NCBI GenBank assembly: GCA_002304435.1
Contig: NEUZ01000002.1
Location: 1-64,000 of the forward strand
Direction: 5' to 3'
DNA from: Opitutia bacterium Tous-C8FEB
GTDB taxonomy: Bacteria; Verrucomicrobiota; Verrucomicrobiia; Opitutales; Opitutaceae
Length of the DNA stretch: 64,000 bases
Below the pieces are notes generated by a model, which was given only the letters and a program-made list of their open reading frames with translations, had not been told where the DNA came from and ran no database searches. Positions 52,162 through 61,249 of this stretch are shown here, piece after piece. Both the position numbers and the translations under genes were made by a program. How positions within the stretch are numbered: the stretch's first letter is position 1; every line of letters starts with the position of its first letter.

Positions 52162-52407
52162 ATGGCGCATAAGAAAGGTCAGGGAACATCCACCAACGGC
52201 CGCGAGAGCCACTCGAAGCGTCTGGGCGTGAAGCGGTTCGGCGGCCAGTCCGTCCTCGCCGGTAACATTCTCGTCCGCCAGCGCGGCACGAAACTCCATC
52301 CGGGCAAGAACGTCGGCCTCGGCCGCGACTTCACCCTCTTCGCCTTGGCCGCCGGCACCGTGCAGTACGACAAGGCCCACCGCTCGGTTTCGGTCGTGAC
52401 CGCCTGA
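52162..52407 (+). CDS. rpmA: 50S ribosomal protein L27
   Basis: An 81-residue protein near the peptidyl transferase centre. [40 protein letters not shown] and [19 protein letters not shown] are all canonical. There is no cleavable N-terminal extension as found in Firmicutes. An AAGGAG ribosome-binding site (52146-52151) overlaps the rplU stop. A strong terminator follows. Confidence 0.97.
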   Translation: MAHKKGQGTSTNGRESHSKRLGVKRFGGQSVLAGNILVRQRGTKLHPGKNVGLGRDFTLFALAAGTVQYDKAHRSVSVVTA

Positions 52408-52429
52408 GCGATTCCCGCTCCCCCTCTCC

Positions 52430-52464
52430 GGCCGGTTCCGCCTCGCGGAACCGGCCTTTTTCTT
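52430..52464 (+). terminator. Intrinsic terminator after rpmA
   Basis: An 11-bp stem GGCCGGTTCCG (52430-52440) with CGGAACCGGCC (52446-52456) around a CCTCG loop, followed by TTTTTCTT. It begins 23 nt after the rpmA stop codon. Confidence 0.93.
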
Positions 52465-52508
52465 GCCCGCCACCCCATCGGGCGCACGCTCCCTTGGCCC
52501 CACCCCCG

Positions 52509-54092
52509 ATGCGCGCGCTCCTCCGCTGGTTCCCGCTCTGGTTAGCGCTTCTCGCCCCTGCCTTGGCCGGAAGCCCGTCACCGAAGGTGCTCCACGTCGG
52601 CGTGGGCGTGGACCCGCAGGACCTCGACCCGCAGATCATCACGGGAATCCCCGAGGCCCGCATTCTCCGCGCCCTGTGCGAGGGCCTCGTCATCATCGGC
52701 CCCGACGGGAACCTCGCGCCCGGCGTAGCCCAGTCCTGGGAAACTTCGGCCGACGGCCTGCAACTAACTTTCCGCCTCCGCCCGGAGGCCCGCTGGTCCG
52801 ACGGCCAGCCACTCACCGCCCGGGATTTTGTCGCCTCCTACCAACGGATCCTGACCGCGGGGCTGGGCGCCCGGAACGCGGAGCGCCTCTATCCGGTCGT
52901 CGGAGCCGAGGACTACCACCGGGGACGGTTAACGGACTTTAGCCGCACGGGCTTCGCCGCCCCGGAAGCCCATCTCCTACGCCTCACCCTGCGCCAACCC
53001 GCCACCTTTCTCCTGCAGTTGCTCACAATGCCCGAATGGCTGCCGGTGCCGCTGCACGTCATCAACCGGGTCGGCCGGCCGGACCAGCCGGGTAACCGCT
53101 GGACGCGCGCGGAACACTTCGTGGGCAATGGCGCCTTCACCCTCCGCGCCTGGCGCCCGGGCCAGCCCCTCATCGTGGCCCGCTCCCCAACCTACTGGGG
53201 CCGCGCGACGGTCCGACTCGACGAAATTCACTTTCATCCGATCGAGGACGCGGGCGTCGAGGAACGCTTGTTCCGCCAAGGCAGACTCCACCTGACGCAA
53301 ACCGTCCCCGCGGCGAAAATCGCCCCTTACCGACGGGAGCAGCCCGACAGCCTGCGCATCGATCCGTTCGGAGGTTTGTACTATTACGTGTTCAACACCC
53401 GCCGTCCGCCGTTCGACGACTCCCGGGTGCGGCGCGCGCTGGCCCTCGCACTCGATCGCGAGGCACTCACCCGCTACGTCAGCCAAGGTGGCGAGGAACC
53501 CGCCTACAGCGCGGTGCGGCCCGGCCTGGCCGGCTACCCCGGCGCCCCCACCTTCCGCGCCGATCCGGCGGAGGCCAGACGTTTGCTCGCTGCGGCCGGC
53601 TTTCCCGGTGGACGCGGCTTCCCGCGGATGGAGCTACTGTACAACACCGCGGAGCAACACCGGGCCTTGGCGGAGGCGGTGCAGCAGCGCTGGCGCCGCG
53701 AGCTGGGCATCGAGGTCACGTTGCTGAATCAGGAATGGACGGTCTACCTGGACACGATCAACCGCTCCCACGCCTTCCAGTTGGCCCGGGGCGGCTGGGT
53801 CACGGCCGAACCTCACATCCATCTGGAACGCTGGCAGACCGGCCACGCCACGAATCAGGCGGGCTGGAGCCACGCAGGCTATGATCGCCTGCTGGCCGCG
53901 GCCCTCGCGGCGCCGACCACCGCGGAACGTTATACCCGCTACCGCGAAATGGAGACGATCTTGGCTGAGGAAATGCCGTTCATCCCGGTCTACTTCCACA
54001 CCTTGCCGCGGCTCGTCAGTCCCAAGGTCCTCGGCTACCGTACCACCCTCGAGGACGCCTTCCCCTGGGCCGCCGTCGATCTGCGGCCCTGA
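52509..54092 (+). CDS. Oligopeptide-type ABC transporter substrate-binding protein
   Basis: A 527-residue family-5 solute-binding protein (OppA/DppA type). The signal is [19 protein letters not shown]. Domain landmarks are [92 protein letters not shown] and [17 protein letters not shown]. No permease or ATPase genes are adjacent, so it probably works with a transporter encoded elsewhere. ATG is chosen over an upstream TTG because it opens directly on the signal. Peptides are the likely ligand, but family 5 also binds nickel, haem and other compounds. Confidence 0.88.
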   Translation: MRALLRWFPLWLALLAPALAGSPSPKVLHVGVGVDPQDLDPQIITGIPEARILRALCEGLVIIGPDGNLAPGVAQSWETSADGLQLTFRLRPEARWSDGQPLTARDFVASYQRILTAGLGARNAERLYPVVGAEDYHRGRLTDFSRTGFAAPEAHLLRLTLRQPATFLLQLLTMPEWLPVPLHVINRVGRPDQPGNRWTRAEHFVGNGAFTLRAWRPGQPLIVARSPTYWGRATVRLDEIHFHPIEDAGVEERLFRQGRLHLTQTVPAAKIAPYRREQPDSLRIDPFGGLYYYVFNTRRPPFDDSRVRRALALALDREALTRYVSQGGEEPAYSAVRPGLAGYPGAPTFRADPAEARRLLAAAGFPGGRGFPRMELLYNTAEQHRALAEAVQQRWRRELGIEVTLLNQEWTVYLDTINRSHAFQLARGGWVTAEPHIHLERWQTGHATNQAGWSHAGYDRLLAAALAAPTTAERYTRYREMETILAEEMPFIPVYFHTLPRLVSPKVLGYRTTLEDAFPWAAVDLRP

Positions 54093-54122
54093 AAGCAAGC
54101 TTAACTCCAGCCGGACACTCCC

Positions 54123-55283
54123 TCAAAGCCCGAGGATCGCCCGCAAGACTGCGGCCAACATATCGATCGGACTCCCGGAGGACGGCTGGCTCGGCTGACC
54201 GGGCTGGCCCGGTTGGCCCGGTTGCCCCGGCTGGCCCGGCTGGCCACCCTGACTGGAACTGGAGGCAGACGAACTCGACTGGCTGGCCGAGCTAGGGCTG
54301 CCCGGCTGGCCCGGACGCCCCGGCTGACCCGATGGCGGCCGTCCTGATTGGCCCGGTTGCCCTGGCTGCTCCAAGCCCGCCAGCGCCGCCGGCGTGCCCA
54401 AATCCCGGCCCTGCCCCTCCTGCCCGCCGCGGTTGGGCGTGCCCTGCTGGTCCGCGCCACTCGCGGAACCGGCGGGCCGTCCACTGCCCGAATTCCCATC
54501 CGGACCATCGTCCCGGCCATAAGGGTACTTGTCCTGGGCGTTGGGGATCCCATCTCCGTCGATGTCTGCATCTTGGGCGTTGGGTATGCCGTCCCCGTCC
54601 ATATCGCCGTCGGCCGCGTTCGCGGCGCCGTCTCCATCCAAATCACCGCCCGGACCGTCGCGGCCATTACCCGCTCCGCCAGGCCCGGAAGGATCGGGAT
54701 TGGTCCCATAACGGTACTCGTCTTGGACATCCGACACCCCGTCCCCGTCACTGTCCTCGTCCCGATCGTTCGGGATGCCGTCGCCGTCCATATCGGGATC
54801 CTCCCGATTGGGAATGCCGTCCCCATCCAGATCACCGTCGGGACCGCTGCGGCCATCCGCGGAGATTCGGGCAAGCGCCCCCGTTCCCCGGTCGCCTCCC
54901 GGCCCGTCCCCTGCTCGCCCGAACACCCCGGAGAAGGTGAAGCGCACGTGGTCGACCTGACTGGAGCCAAGCGAGGAGCGGTTTTTGATCGCGGCGTCGC
55001 GAACCGCCTCCAGCTCACGGCGGCGCCGCAGGGCCTCCTCCGCGTCCGCGAGCGGGCCAAACAAGCAGGTCAGGTTCTCGTGCCGGTAACGGACGTACCA
55101 ACCCTCGTCGCTCGGACCAAGGCCGGTGATATTGATGCCGCCGTGGCGCTGGCGGAATTCATCCGCGGGCAAATTCCAGAGGTCCTCGATGGCGGAGACC
55201 GGGTAGATCAGCGTCGTCGCCCGCCCGGCGCCAGGAAGCACGGCGAAGGCCAGCAAACCGAGCAGGAAGCGTAAGGAGGGCAT
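54123..55283 (-). CDS. Exported thrombospondin-3-repeat/collagen-like surface protein
   Basis: A 386-residue protein with a signal (SLRFLLGLLAFAVLPGAGRA). Residues ~25-120 form a unique N-terminal domain ending in a basic helix (EEALRRRRELEAVRDAAIK). Residues ~150-258 hold about five calcium-binding TSP3-type loops of the form DxDGDGIPN, the repeats being split by a Gly/Asn-rich linker. From ~260 to 375 the chain is Gly/Gln/Pro/Ser-rich with GQP triplets, then a short hydrophobic C-terminus MLAAVLRAILGL. It is probably an extracellular, calcium-stiffened protein. It is the third gene of a three-gene unit with the TPR protein. ATG is used; a GTG one codon earlier is possible. Confidence 0.78.
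   Translation of the reverse strand: MPSLRFLLGLLAFAVLPGAGRATTLIYPVSAIEDLWNLPADEFRQRHGGINITGLGPSDEGWYVRYRHENLTCLFGPLADAEEALRRRRELEAVRDAAIKNRSSLGSSQVDHVRFTFSGVFGRAGDGPGGDRGTGALARISADGRSGPDGDLDGDGIPNREDPDMDGDGIPNDRDEDSDGDGVSDVQDEYRYGTNPDPSGPGGAGNGRDGPGGDLDGDGAANAADGDMDGDGIPNAQDADIDGDGIPNAQDKYPYGRDDGPDGNSGSGRPAGSASGADQQGTPNRGGQEGQGRDLGTPAALAGLEQPGQPGQSGRPPSGQPGRPGQPGSPSSASQSSSSASSSSQGGQPGQPGQPGQPGQPGQPSQPSSGSPIDMLAAVLRAILGL
54193..54250. repeat. Tandem 9-bp repeat encoding Gly-Gln-Pro triplets
   Basis: Within the surface-protein gene, six near-identical 9-bp units (on the plus strand CTGGCCCGG with small variants such as TTGGCCCGG and TTGCCCCGG) encode GQP triplets. Such in-frame repeats can slip, changing the length of the tail. 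Confidence 0.8.
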
Positions 55284-55293
55284 CACTGGAAGG

Positions 55294-55986
55294 TCACAGC
55301 CCTGAGGGGATGACCCGGCCCTTCTCCGTGCGATTAGGGCCGCCCTTATTCACCGGACCCTTGCCGCCCGTGCCGGTACCCTTCTCGTAATCCTGCGTGT
55401 TGACGTTCGCGACCTGCTGGGCGCCAACGACGGCGGGGCTGCGCGGCTGCTGGGGAATGCGCATCGCCTGATCTCCAATGGCCATCGCAGTGGGTCGGGA
55501 GGGCCCCTTGCCGTCCGGGGCCGGCGCGGCGGCTTCGCCCTTCAGCTCCGCGACTTGGATGCCATGTGCTTGCTCACTGGAGCCGGCCGCGGGGACTTCG
55601 GCCTCCTTGCCGCCCCCGCCTCCTGCCTTGGTCGGATCCGGCCGTCCCGAACCGCCGGGCTTACCCGGGAGCCCAGCGGTGCCCTGATCCGCGGCCTGAC
55701 CTCCGGCTTGGTCCGGCGGGACCGCCGCGCCGCCGACTTTGTCCGCCTTGGCCTGTTCGTCTCCGGGCAATTCAAAGTCCCCGATCATTCCGATCGCGGA
55801 ACGCTTCTCTGGCGCGTGGGCCGAACCATCGAGGAGGGCGGGATCGGGCAGGACTGCCCGGCTCCCGGAAGTCGACCGCACCGGCCCCGGGCGGGCGCCT
55901 CCCGCAGACTCGGCCGCCGACAAAGGGGCCCAACCGGCACCCCAAAGGCCAATCCCACAGCACAGCAGAGAGCGGGCGAAACTCAT
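55294..55986 (-). CDS. Exported Gly/Pro/Lys-rich low-complexity protein
   Basis: A 230-residue protein with a signal (LLCCGIGLWGAGWAPLSAA). The mature chain is almost entirely low complexity: Gly, Ala, Pro, Lys and Asp, with motifs such as PPDQAGGQAADQGTAGLPGK and KEAEVPAAGSSEQ and a basic tail KGPVNKGGPNRTEKGRVIPS. It is likely disordered and extracellular or periplasmic. I recognise no family. It overlaps the TPR gene by ATGA and is followed 10 nt later by the surface-protein gene, so the three are co-transcribed. Confidence 0.68.
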   Translation of the reverse strand: MSFARSLLCCGIGLWGAGWAPLSAAESAGGARPGPVRSTSGSRAVLPDPALLDGSAHAPEKRSAIGMIGDFELPGDEQAKADKVGGAAVPPDQAGGQAADQGTAGLPGKPGGSGRPDPTKAGGGGGKEAEVPAAGSSEQAHGIQVAELKGEAAAPAPDGKGPSRPTAMAIGDQAMRIPQQPRSPAVVGAQQVANVNTQDYEKGTGTGGKGPVNKGGPNRTEKGRVIPSGL

Positions 55987-57689
55987 TTCTGATCAGAAGG
56001 AACGTTGCAGATGACGGTCACCAGCGGCGGCGGCGTGCCCGCCCTCACTTGGAGGAGCAGATTGATGTCGCGGTACCCTTTTCGGCGGCCGATCACCTCG
56101 TAGTCCCCGGGCAGGATCCGCATCACCTCGGAGTCAAACTTCTGGGGCGCCTTGAAATTGGTGATCTGAACCCACGTGCTGCCATCAGATTTGAAGGTCA
56201 CCTCTACCGGCTTGTTCTGCTCCATTAGCTGCGCATGGAGCTGCTGCACTCGGTCGCTGTTTACGAGATAGGAAGGCTTTACGGCCATCGCCTCGTTGAA
56301 TCGACGAATGGCGCCCTGAAAATCCGACCGGTTGGCCAACTGCTCGGCGGCCTCGATGTACTTCTGGTACTGCAGCAGCGCACGGATGACCGTACCGACC
56401 CGCGTGTAGCCCTCCTTCGCCTCCGCGTGGTCCGCGTCCAGCTTCAGCGTCTCGCTGTAAGCCTCGCGGGCCTCCGACCACTGGTACGCCTTCTCATAAT
56501 CGAACGCCTTCGCAAGGGCCTTCTGCACGGCCTCCTGGTGCGCGTTGGCGCGGGCCGTCTTCAACTGCGCCTGCACCTCGGTATTCTGAGGGGTTACCTT
56601 AAGGGCGTTCTGCAACTCCGCGATCGCCCGGTTCCAGTCGCGGGCTTGGATTGCCTCGTCCGCAGCGGCCTTGGCGGAAGCGAACCGGGTCTCCTTCTCC
56701 AAGCGAGCCGACCGCGACTGTCCCTCCTGCGCCGCCGCCGAGAACCCATCGAGCGCGAAGGCCTGCTTGTAGGCCTCGGCCGCTTCCTTGAACTGCTTCT
56801 GTAGCTCCAGCTTGGCCCCCTGCTGGAGCAGCGCGTGCACGCGATCGCTCGTCTCTGCCCGCTTCAGGCCCTGTAAGGCCGCTTCCAATCCCGGAGACTT
56901 TGCGAGGGCCTGCTCGAACGCTTGGCGGGCCGCAGCCTTCTCGCCCGCCGCGAGGGCACGCTGCCCATCGAACATCCGGGCTTTGACGAAAGCGGTCAGG
57001 GCTTCCTCGGCGCGCTTAAGCTGCGCAAAGCCCGCGTCGAATTGCTTCTTCGCCCCCGCAAAATTTCCGTCGGCTAGGAGTTTGCTGCCCGCGCCGGCCG
57101 CTTCGAAGGCCGCCTCTAGGGCGCCCGGCGCAAGGCTGCGCGCCAGTTCCAATTCCTTAATGCGCAGAAGAATCGAATCGTACCCCTGGCGGGCCTCCCC
57201 CTTGGCCTTCACGTTGCGGGTAAAGGATTCGATCTCGGGGTTCAGCGCCTCGAACACGGCAAACGCGCGCCCAAAGTCCCGGCTCCGCAGCAGCGTCTCC
57301 CCCTGCGTGAACAGGCGCTCCATCGTGATCAACTGCTCGAGCTGCGAGGGATGGTCGGCCGGCACCCGCCGGAGTTCCTTCAGCGCTTTGGATACCAGCT
57401 CGAACGCCTGCTCCGCCTTGGCCTGACTGATAAAGGCGGAACTGGCCTCAGCGATGGACGGGGAACCGACTGCCGCGACGGGCGCCGGGGCGAAGACCTC
57501 CGGCCCCAAAAACAGCTTAAGCCCGCGGATGACCAGCCCCGCCGCCAACAGCAGCGCGAACGCGCCGCCCAAGGTCCACGCGATCACGCGCGGCCAAGCC
57601 GGGCCCCGCCGGGCCTGTTCCTTGCCCGCTTCCGGGTTCCAGTGGATGATGCGGCGCCGCTTCGGACCGCCGGGAGATTCCTCGGCCAT
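55983..57689 (-). CDS. Membrane-anchored TPR protein with C-terminal PEGA-like domain
   Basis: A 568-residue protein with a basic cytosolic N-terminus (GGPKRRRIIHWNPEAGKEQ), one TM helix (about residues 34-56, VIAWTLGGAFALLLAAGLVI), then a long helical periplasmic part with repeated TPR-like units (RSRDFGRAFAVFEALNPEIE, EKAAARQAFEQALAKSP, LQKQFKEAAEAYKQAFAL, QWSEAREAYSETLKLDADHA, SDFQGAIRRFNEAMAVKPSY). The C-terminus, FDSEVMRILPGDYEVIGRRK, resembles a PEGA domain. It may scaffold assembly of the two exported proteins encoded downstream. The start is chosen at 57689 because the longer frame overlaps the divergent M48 gene. Confidence 0.8.
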   Translation of the reverse strand: MAEESPGGPKRRRIIHWNPEAGKEQARRGPAWPRVIAWTLGGAFALLLAAGLVIRGLKLFLGPEVFAPAPVAAVGSPSIAEASSAFISQAKAEQAFELVSKALKELRRVPADHPSQLEQLITMERLFTQGETLLRSRDFGRAFAVFEALNPEIESFTRNVKAKGEARQGYDSILLRIKELELARSLAPGALEAAFEAAGAGSKLLADGNFAGAKKQFDAGFAQLKRAEEALTAFVKARMFDGQRALAAGEKAAARQAFEQALAKSPGLEAALQGLKRAETSDRVHALLQQGAKLELQKQFKEAAEAYKQAFALDGFSAAAQEGQSRSARLEKETRFASAKAAADEAIQARDWNRAIAELQNALKVTPQNTEVQAQLKTARANAHQEAVQKALAKAFDYEKAYQWSEAREAYSETLKLDADHAEAKEGYTRVGTVIRALLQYQKYIEAAEQLANRSDFQGAIRRFNEAMAVKPSYLVNSDRVQQLHAQLMEQNKPVEVTFKSDGSTWVQITNFKAPQKFDSEVMRILPGDYEVIGRRKGYRDINLLLQVRAGTPPPLVTVICNVPSDQK

Positions 57690-57738
57690 AGGTGACGGTG
57701 GGTTCAGACGTGGGGGACGCGTGAAGGTTAGCGCTGGC

Positions 57739-57770
57739 GGAACAAGTTCCTGCGGGGCTCCAGGAACAAG
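57739..57770. promoter_or_regulatory. Overlapping inverted repeats in the TPR/M48 divergent gap
   Basis: GGAAC-AA-GTTCC (57739-57750) overlaps a second inverted repeat, GTTCCTG (57746-57752) with CAGGAAC (57761-57767). Three GGAAC/GTTCC half-sites therefore lie within 30 nt, upstream of both divergent genes. This is a candidate operator; no matching regulator is adjacent. Confidence 0.42.
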
Positions 57771-57878
57771 CGGACTGTGGAAGGAAACCTCCAAAATGCA
57801 AAGGGCTTCGCGGCCCCCTCCCCTTCGCCGGAAACTTGCGTCTGCCGCACCCGTCCCTTCCGTAACCCCATTCCCGCT

Positions 57879-58691
57879 ATGAACACCCGGCTCGCCCTCG
57901 CCCTGCTTGCCCCCGTCCTCCTCCTCGCCGGTTGCTACGAGGTGCCCGTGACCGGCCGGCGCGCGATGAACCTGGTCGACGACAAAGAGGTCACCAAAAT
58001 GAGCGTGGGCATGTTCGAGGACCTGAAGAAGCGCTACCGCCCTTCCCGCAACCAGGCGCACCAAGCGCAGCTCCAACGCGTGGGCTCCCGGCTGGCGAAG
58101 GTAGTCTTCTGGGATATGCCCGACGCCGACTGGGAATTCGTCGTTTTTGATAATCCGCAGATCAACGCCTTCGCGATGGCGGGCGGTAAGGTAGGCGTGT
58201 TCACCGGGATCTTCCGCATTGCGAAGACCGATGACCAGCTGGCCGCGGTGCTCGCCCACGAGATCGCCCACGTCACGGCCAAGCACGTCCACGAGAAGCT
58301 TTCCCGCGAACTGGCGGTCTCCACCGTGGGGACAGTGGGGGTGATCGGGGGCCTCGCCGGCGGCGCCTCCGGTCTGGCGGTCGACGCGCTCGCCCAAGTC
58401 TACGGCCTCACGACCGGCATCGGGGGCTTCGCCTTCGACCGGGAAAAGGAACGTGAGGCGGACTACGTCGGCCTGATGTATATGGCCCGCGCCGGCTACG
58501 ACCCGCAAGCGGCAGTACAGGTGATGGAGGCACTCGAGGCCGAGACCGGCAAGGACCCGATGCCCCCCGCGCTCCTTTCGACCCATCCGTCCCACCCCGA
58601 GCGGATCCTCAAGCTGATGGACGCGATGCCCAAGGCCCTCGAAGAACGCTCCCGGAGTGGCCAGCTGGCCAATCCGATCATCGTCCGCTGA
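57879..58691 (+). CDS. M48 family metalloprotease lipoprotein
   Basis: A 270-residue zinc protease of the M48 family, possibly BepA/LoiP-like. The signal ends in the lipobox LLAGC (Cys19), so it is anchored in a membrane. The zinc motif HEIAH (H127, E128, H131) lies after QINAFAMAGGKVGVFTGIF, and the third ligand region is DREKEREADYVGL. Members of this family assist or degrade outer-membrane proteins, which suits the envelope genes around it; that role is inference. It is divergent from the TPR protein gene. Confidence 0.9.
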   Translation: MNTRLALALLAPVLLLAGCYEVPVTGRRAMNLVDDKEVTKMSVGMFEDLKKRYRPSRNQAHQAQLQRVGSRLAKVVFWDMPDADWEFVVFDNPQINAFAMAGGKVGVFTGIFRIAKTDDQLAAVLAHEIAHVTAKHVHEKLSRELAVSTVGTVGVIGGLAGGASGLAVDALAQVYGLTTGIGGFAFDREKEREADYVGLMYMARAGYDPQAAVQVMEALEAETGKDPMPPALLSTHPSHPERILKLMDAMPKALEERSRSGQLANPIIVR

Positions 58692-58719
58692 CCCGGCGCG
58701 GTCACGCGCCCCGCCGGGT
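58691..58719. terminator. Hairpin between the convergent M48 and sulfatase genes
   Basis: An 8-bp stem, ACCCGGCG (58691-58698) with CGCCGGGT (58712-58719), lies just past the M48 stop codon and before the sulfatase end. No T-run is present, so it may be a weak terminator or a 3'-end protector for both mRNAs. Confidence 0.35.
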
Positions 58720-58733
58720 CCCGCGGTTCCCGG

Positions 58734-60296
58734 CTACTGGCCCTGCTTCTTCTTGCCGCCCTTGTTCGGCCCGCCGCCCGAACGGCCCAGCCATTCCGGC
58801 GGGATCTGGGCCGGGACCTTCAGTTCCGTGCGCAACTGTGCCAACTGGCCCTCCAGTTGCTTCCGCGCCGCCGCGTAGGCCGGGTCCGCTAGGACGTTGC
58901 GCAGTTCCCGTGGATCCTTCTCGATGTCGTAAAGCTCCCAATAGTCGTCCGCGGTCCCAAAGAAGTGCACGAGCTTGTAGCGGTCGGTGACGACCCCGTA
59001 GTGCGGCCGCACCCGATGCGGGGCCGGCCATTCGAAATACTGGTAATAGAACGCCGTGCGCCAGTCCGCGGGTCGATTCCCCGCTAGGATCGGCCGCAGG
59101 CTCCGGCCCTGCATCTCCGCCGGCGCCGGCAAGCCGGCCGCATCCAAGAAGGTCTGCGCGAAGTCCAGGGTCGAGACCAAGTCCTTGCTCACCCCACCCG
59201 GACGGCTCACCCCGGGCCAGCGCACCAGCAGTGGCGTGCGCAGCGACTCCTCAAAGATCCAGCGTTTGTCGAACCAACCGTGCTCGCCGAGGAAGAACCC
59301 TTGGTCGCTCGAGTAGACCACAATCGTATTCTCGGCTAGGCCCTCCTTTTCCAGATAATCGAGCAACCGTCCGACGCTCTCATCCACCGCGCGCACCGTC
59401 CCGGTATAGTCGTGCATATAGCGCTGGTAGCGCCAGCGGACCAGATCCTTGCCCTGCAGGTTGGCGGCCCGGAAGCGAGCATTGCGGGGCTCGTAATAGG
59501 CATCCCAGACCTTCCGCTGCTCGGGCGTCATATTCGGCGGCGGATCAAGCTTGGCGTCCCGTTCGGTGAAGGTCTTCTCCAAAGACATATCCTGGTCCCG
59601 CACGGCGATGCCGCGATTGGCATAATCGTCGAAGAGCGTGTCCGGCTCGGGGTAGACGCGATCCCCATCGGCGCCCAGATGCCGCAGGGCGGGGGCCCAC
59701 TCCCGGTGGGGGGCCTTGTGCTGGGACATCAGCAGGAACGGCCGGCTCTTGTCCCGCTGGCGCAGCCAGTCCAGGGAGAGGTCCGTGATGATGTCCGTGG
59801 TGTAGCCTTCCATCTTCACCTGCTCGCCCATCCGGATCATCGGTGGGTTATAGTAGAGGCCCTGCCCCGGGAGGATGTGCCAGAAATCGAACCCCGTGGG
59901 ATCAGACACGAGGTGCCACTTGCCGATCACCGCGGTCTGGTAGCCCGCTTGGCGCAGGATCTTCGGGAAGGTCACCTGTGAGCCATCGAACCGGGAGTTC
60001 GAGTTGTTCACGAACCCGTTCAGGTGGTTGTACTTTCCCGTAAGCACCACGGCGCGCGACGGGCCGCAGATCGAGTTCGGGACGAGGGCGCGGTCGAAAC
60101 GCATCCCGGACTTGGCCAGCCGGTCAAGGTGCGGGGTCTCGAGGAGGCGCCGCCCCTCGCCATAGGCGCTGATGGCCTGGTAGGCGTGGTCGTCGGAGAA
60201 GATGAACACGATGTTCGGCGCGCGCGGGGCGGCGGCCGAGGCGGCCGTGGCGGCCGCAAGAGCGAGGGTCAGGAGACCGAGGGGGGAACGGGGCAT
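58734..60296 (-). CDS. Exported sulfatase
   Basis: A 520-residue arylsulfatase-type hydrolase with a signal (LGLLTLALAAATAASAAA). The Cys-type formylglycine site is C77-G-P-S-R81 in SICGPSRAVVLTGKYNHLNG, with the metal-binding DDHAYQ (about residues 35-40) and the late YSSDQGFFLGEHGWFDK. It needs a formylglycine-generating enzyme or anSME, and neither is seen in the window. It likely removes sulfate from polysaccharides, as many Verrucomicrobia do. The C-terminus is Lys/Gly-rich (GGGPNKGGKKKQGQ). It is 13 nt from the TIM-barrel gene on the same strand. Confidence 0.92.
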   Translation of the reverse strand: MPRSPLGLLTLALAAATAASAAAPRAPNIVFIFSDDHAYQAISAYGEGRRLLETPHLDRLAKSGMRFDRALVPNSICGPSRAVVLTGKYNHLNGFVNNSNSRFDGSQVTFPKILRQAGYQTAVIGKWHLVSDPTGFDFWHILPGQGLYYNPPMIRMGEQVKMEGYTTDIITDLSLDWLRQRDKSRPFLLMSQHKAPHREWAPALRHLGADGDRVYPEPDTLFDDYANRGIAVRDQDMSLEKTFTERDAKLDPPPNMTPEQRKVWDAYYEPRNARFRAANLQGKDLVRWRYQRYMHDYTGTVRAVDESVGRLLDYLEKEGLAENTIVVYSSDQGFFLGEHGWFDKRWIFEESLRTPLLVRWPGVSRPGGVSKDLVSTLDFAQTFLDAAGLPAPAEMQGRSLRPILAGNRPADWRTAFYYQYFEWPAPHRVRPHYGVVTDRYKLVHFFGTADDYWELYDIEKDPRELRNVLADPAYAAARKQLEGQLAQLRTELKVPAQIPPEWLGRSGGGPNKGGKKKQGQ

Positions 60297-60309
60297 AGGG
60301 GCTGGGCGT

Positions 60310-61137
60310 TCAGGGCTTGGCCGAGTGGGTGGCGAAGAAGGCCTTGGCTTCGGCTACCAGCCGGTTCGGATCCTCGGCGAAGGCCTTGCTGTCCGTCTCG
60401 ATCGCCATCACGCCCGACCAGCCGGAACGGCGGATCTCGGCAAACAGCCCGGCGTAGTTCGACTGTCCCCGCCCGATCTCGGTGTCGACGGGCGTCTTCT
60501 TCCCGTCCGCCGCCGTCTGCACGACCTTGTCCTTGAAGTGGATGTCGTAGACCCGGTCCCCGTAGCTGCGGAACACCTCCGCCGCATCGAAGCCGGCAGC
60601 CGTGACCCAGCCCACATCGAGGCACACCCCGATGCGGCGGTCCCGCTTGGCGAGGATCGCGCGAACCGTCGCCGGATCACCGTAGACGGAACCCGTGCCG
60701 TGATTGTGGATCGCCAGCCGGATATCATATTCCTTCACGAGCTCCTCGAGGTTGTCCCATTCCGCCTGGTTGCGCGGCTCGACGATGATGACCTTGACCC
60801 CCATCAGCTTCGCGAACTCGAAGAGCTTGCGGTTCTCCTCCTTGTTCATCGAGGTGCCGTTCACCCCGAACGTGTAAAGCTGCAGGCCCTTGGCCTCGAG
60901 GATCGCCTTCTTGCGCAGCGACTCGGCGGCCGGCCCCTTCGGGTCGATATGCTTGCCGATCATCTGGAGCTGGGTGATGCCGTGCTTGGTCGCGAAGGCC
61001 ACGACCTGATCGAAATCCATATTCCGGCACGTCCAGCTCTGCAGGCCGAGACTCGGGGCGGCGCGCAGACCGATGGCGGAGAGGAGCAAGGCTGCGGCCA
61101 GAGCGGCCCGCCGCAGGAGGGGGGAAGCAGTAATCAT
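60310..61137 (-). CDS. Exported xylose isomerase-like TIM-barrel protein
   Basis: A 275-residue sugar phosphate isomerase/epimerase-type barrel. The signal is LRRAALAAALLLSAIGLRAA. Core motifs are KHGITQLQMIGKHIDP, GVKVIIVEPRNQAEWDNLEE, RLAIHNHGTGSVYGDP, GVCLDVGWVTAAGFD, YDIHFKDKV and GVMAIETDSKAFA, with the Glu, His and Asp metal positions of the family. The substrate is unknown; it is probably a sugar or uronate. It is divergent from the oxidoreductase and co-directional with the sulfatase, hinting at a carbohydrate-catabolic unit. Confidence 0.83.
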   Translation of the reverse strand: MITASPLLRRAALAAALLLSAIGLRAAPSLGLQSWTCRNMDFDQVVAFATKHGITQLQMIGKHIDPKGPAAESLRKKAILEAKGLQLYTFGVNGTSMNKEENRKLFEFAKLMGVKVIIVEPRNQAEWDNLEELVKEYDIRLAIHNHGTGSVYGDPATVRAILAKRDRRIGVCLDVGWVTAAGFDAAEVFRSYGDRVYDIHFKDKVVQTAADGKKTPVDTEIGRGQSNYAGLFAEIRRSGWSGVMAIETDSKAFAEDPNRLVAEAKAFFATHSAKP

Positions 61138-61249
61138 GGGGAGACCGCGACCGTAGGATCGCGTCGCCCGGAGGCAAGCCCCGGCGCCTGCGGAGAGCGG
61201 CCTTGCCTCATCCGGCCCGCCCCGGTCTCCTCCCATTCGCCCCCACCCA

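Noticed and set aside
54193-54250. The short tandem repeat as a possible CRISPR or intergenic repeat.
   Set aside because: The 9-bp units are in frame and encode Gly-Gln-Pro; there are no spacers.
57690-58595. Upstream extension of the TPR gene giving an 870-codon ORF.
   Set aside because: It would overlap the M48 metalloprotease antisense; the TM-anchored start at 57689 fits the domain layout.
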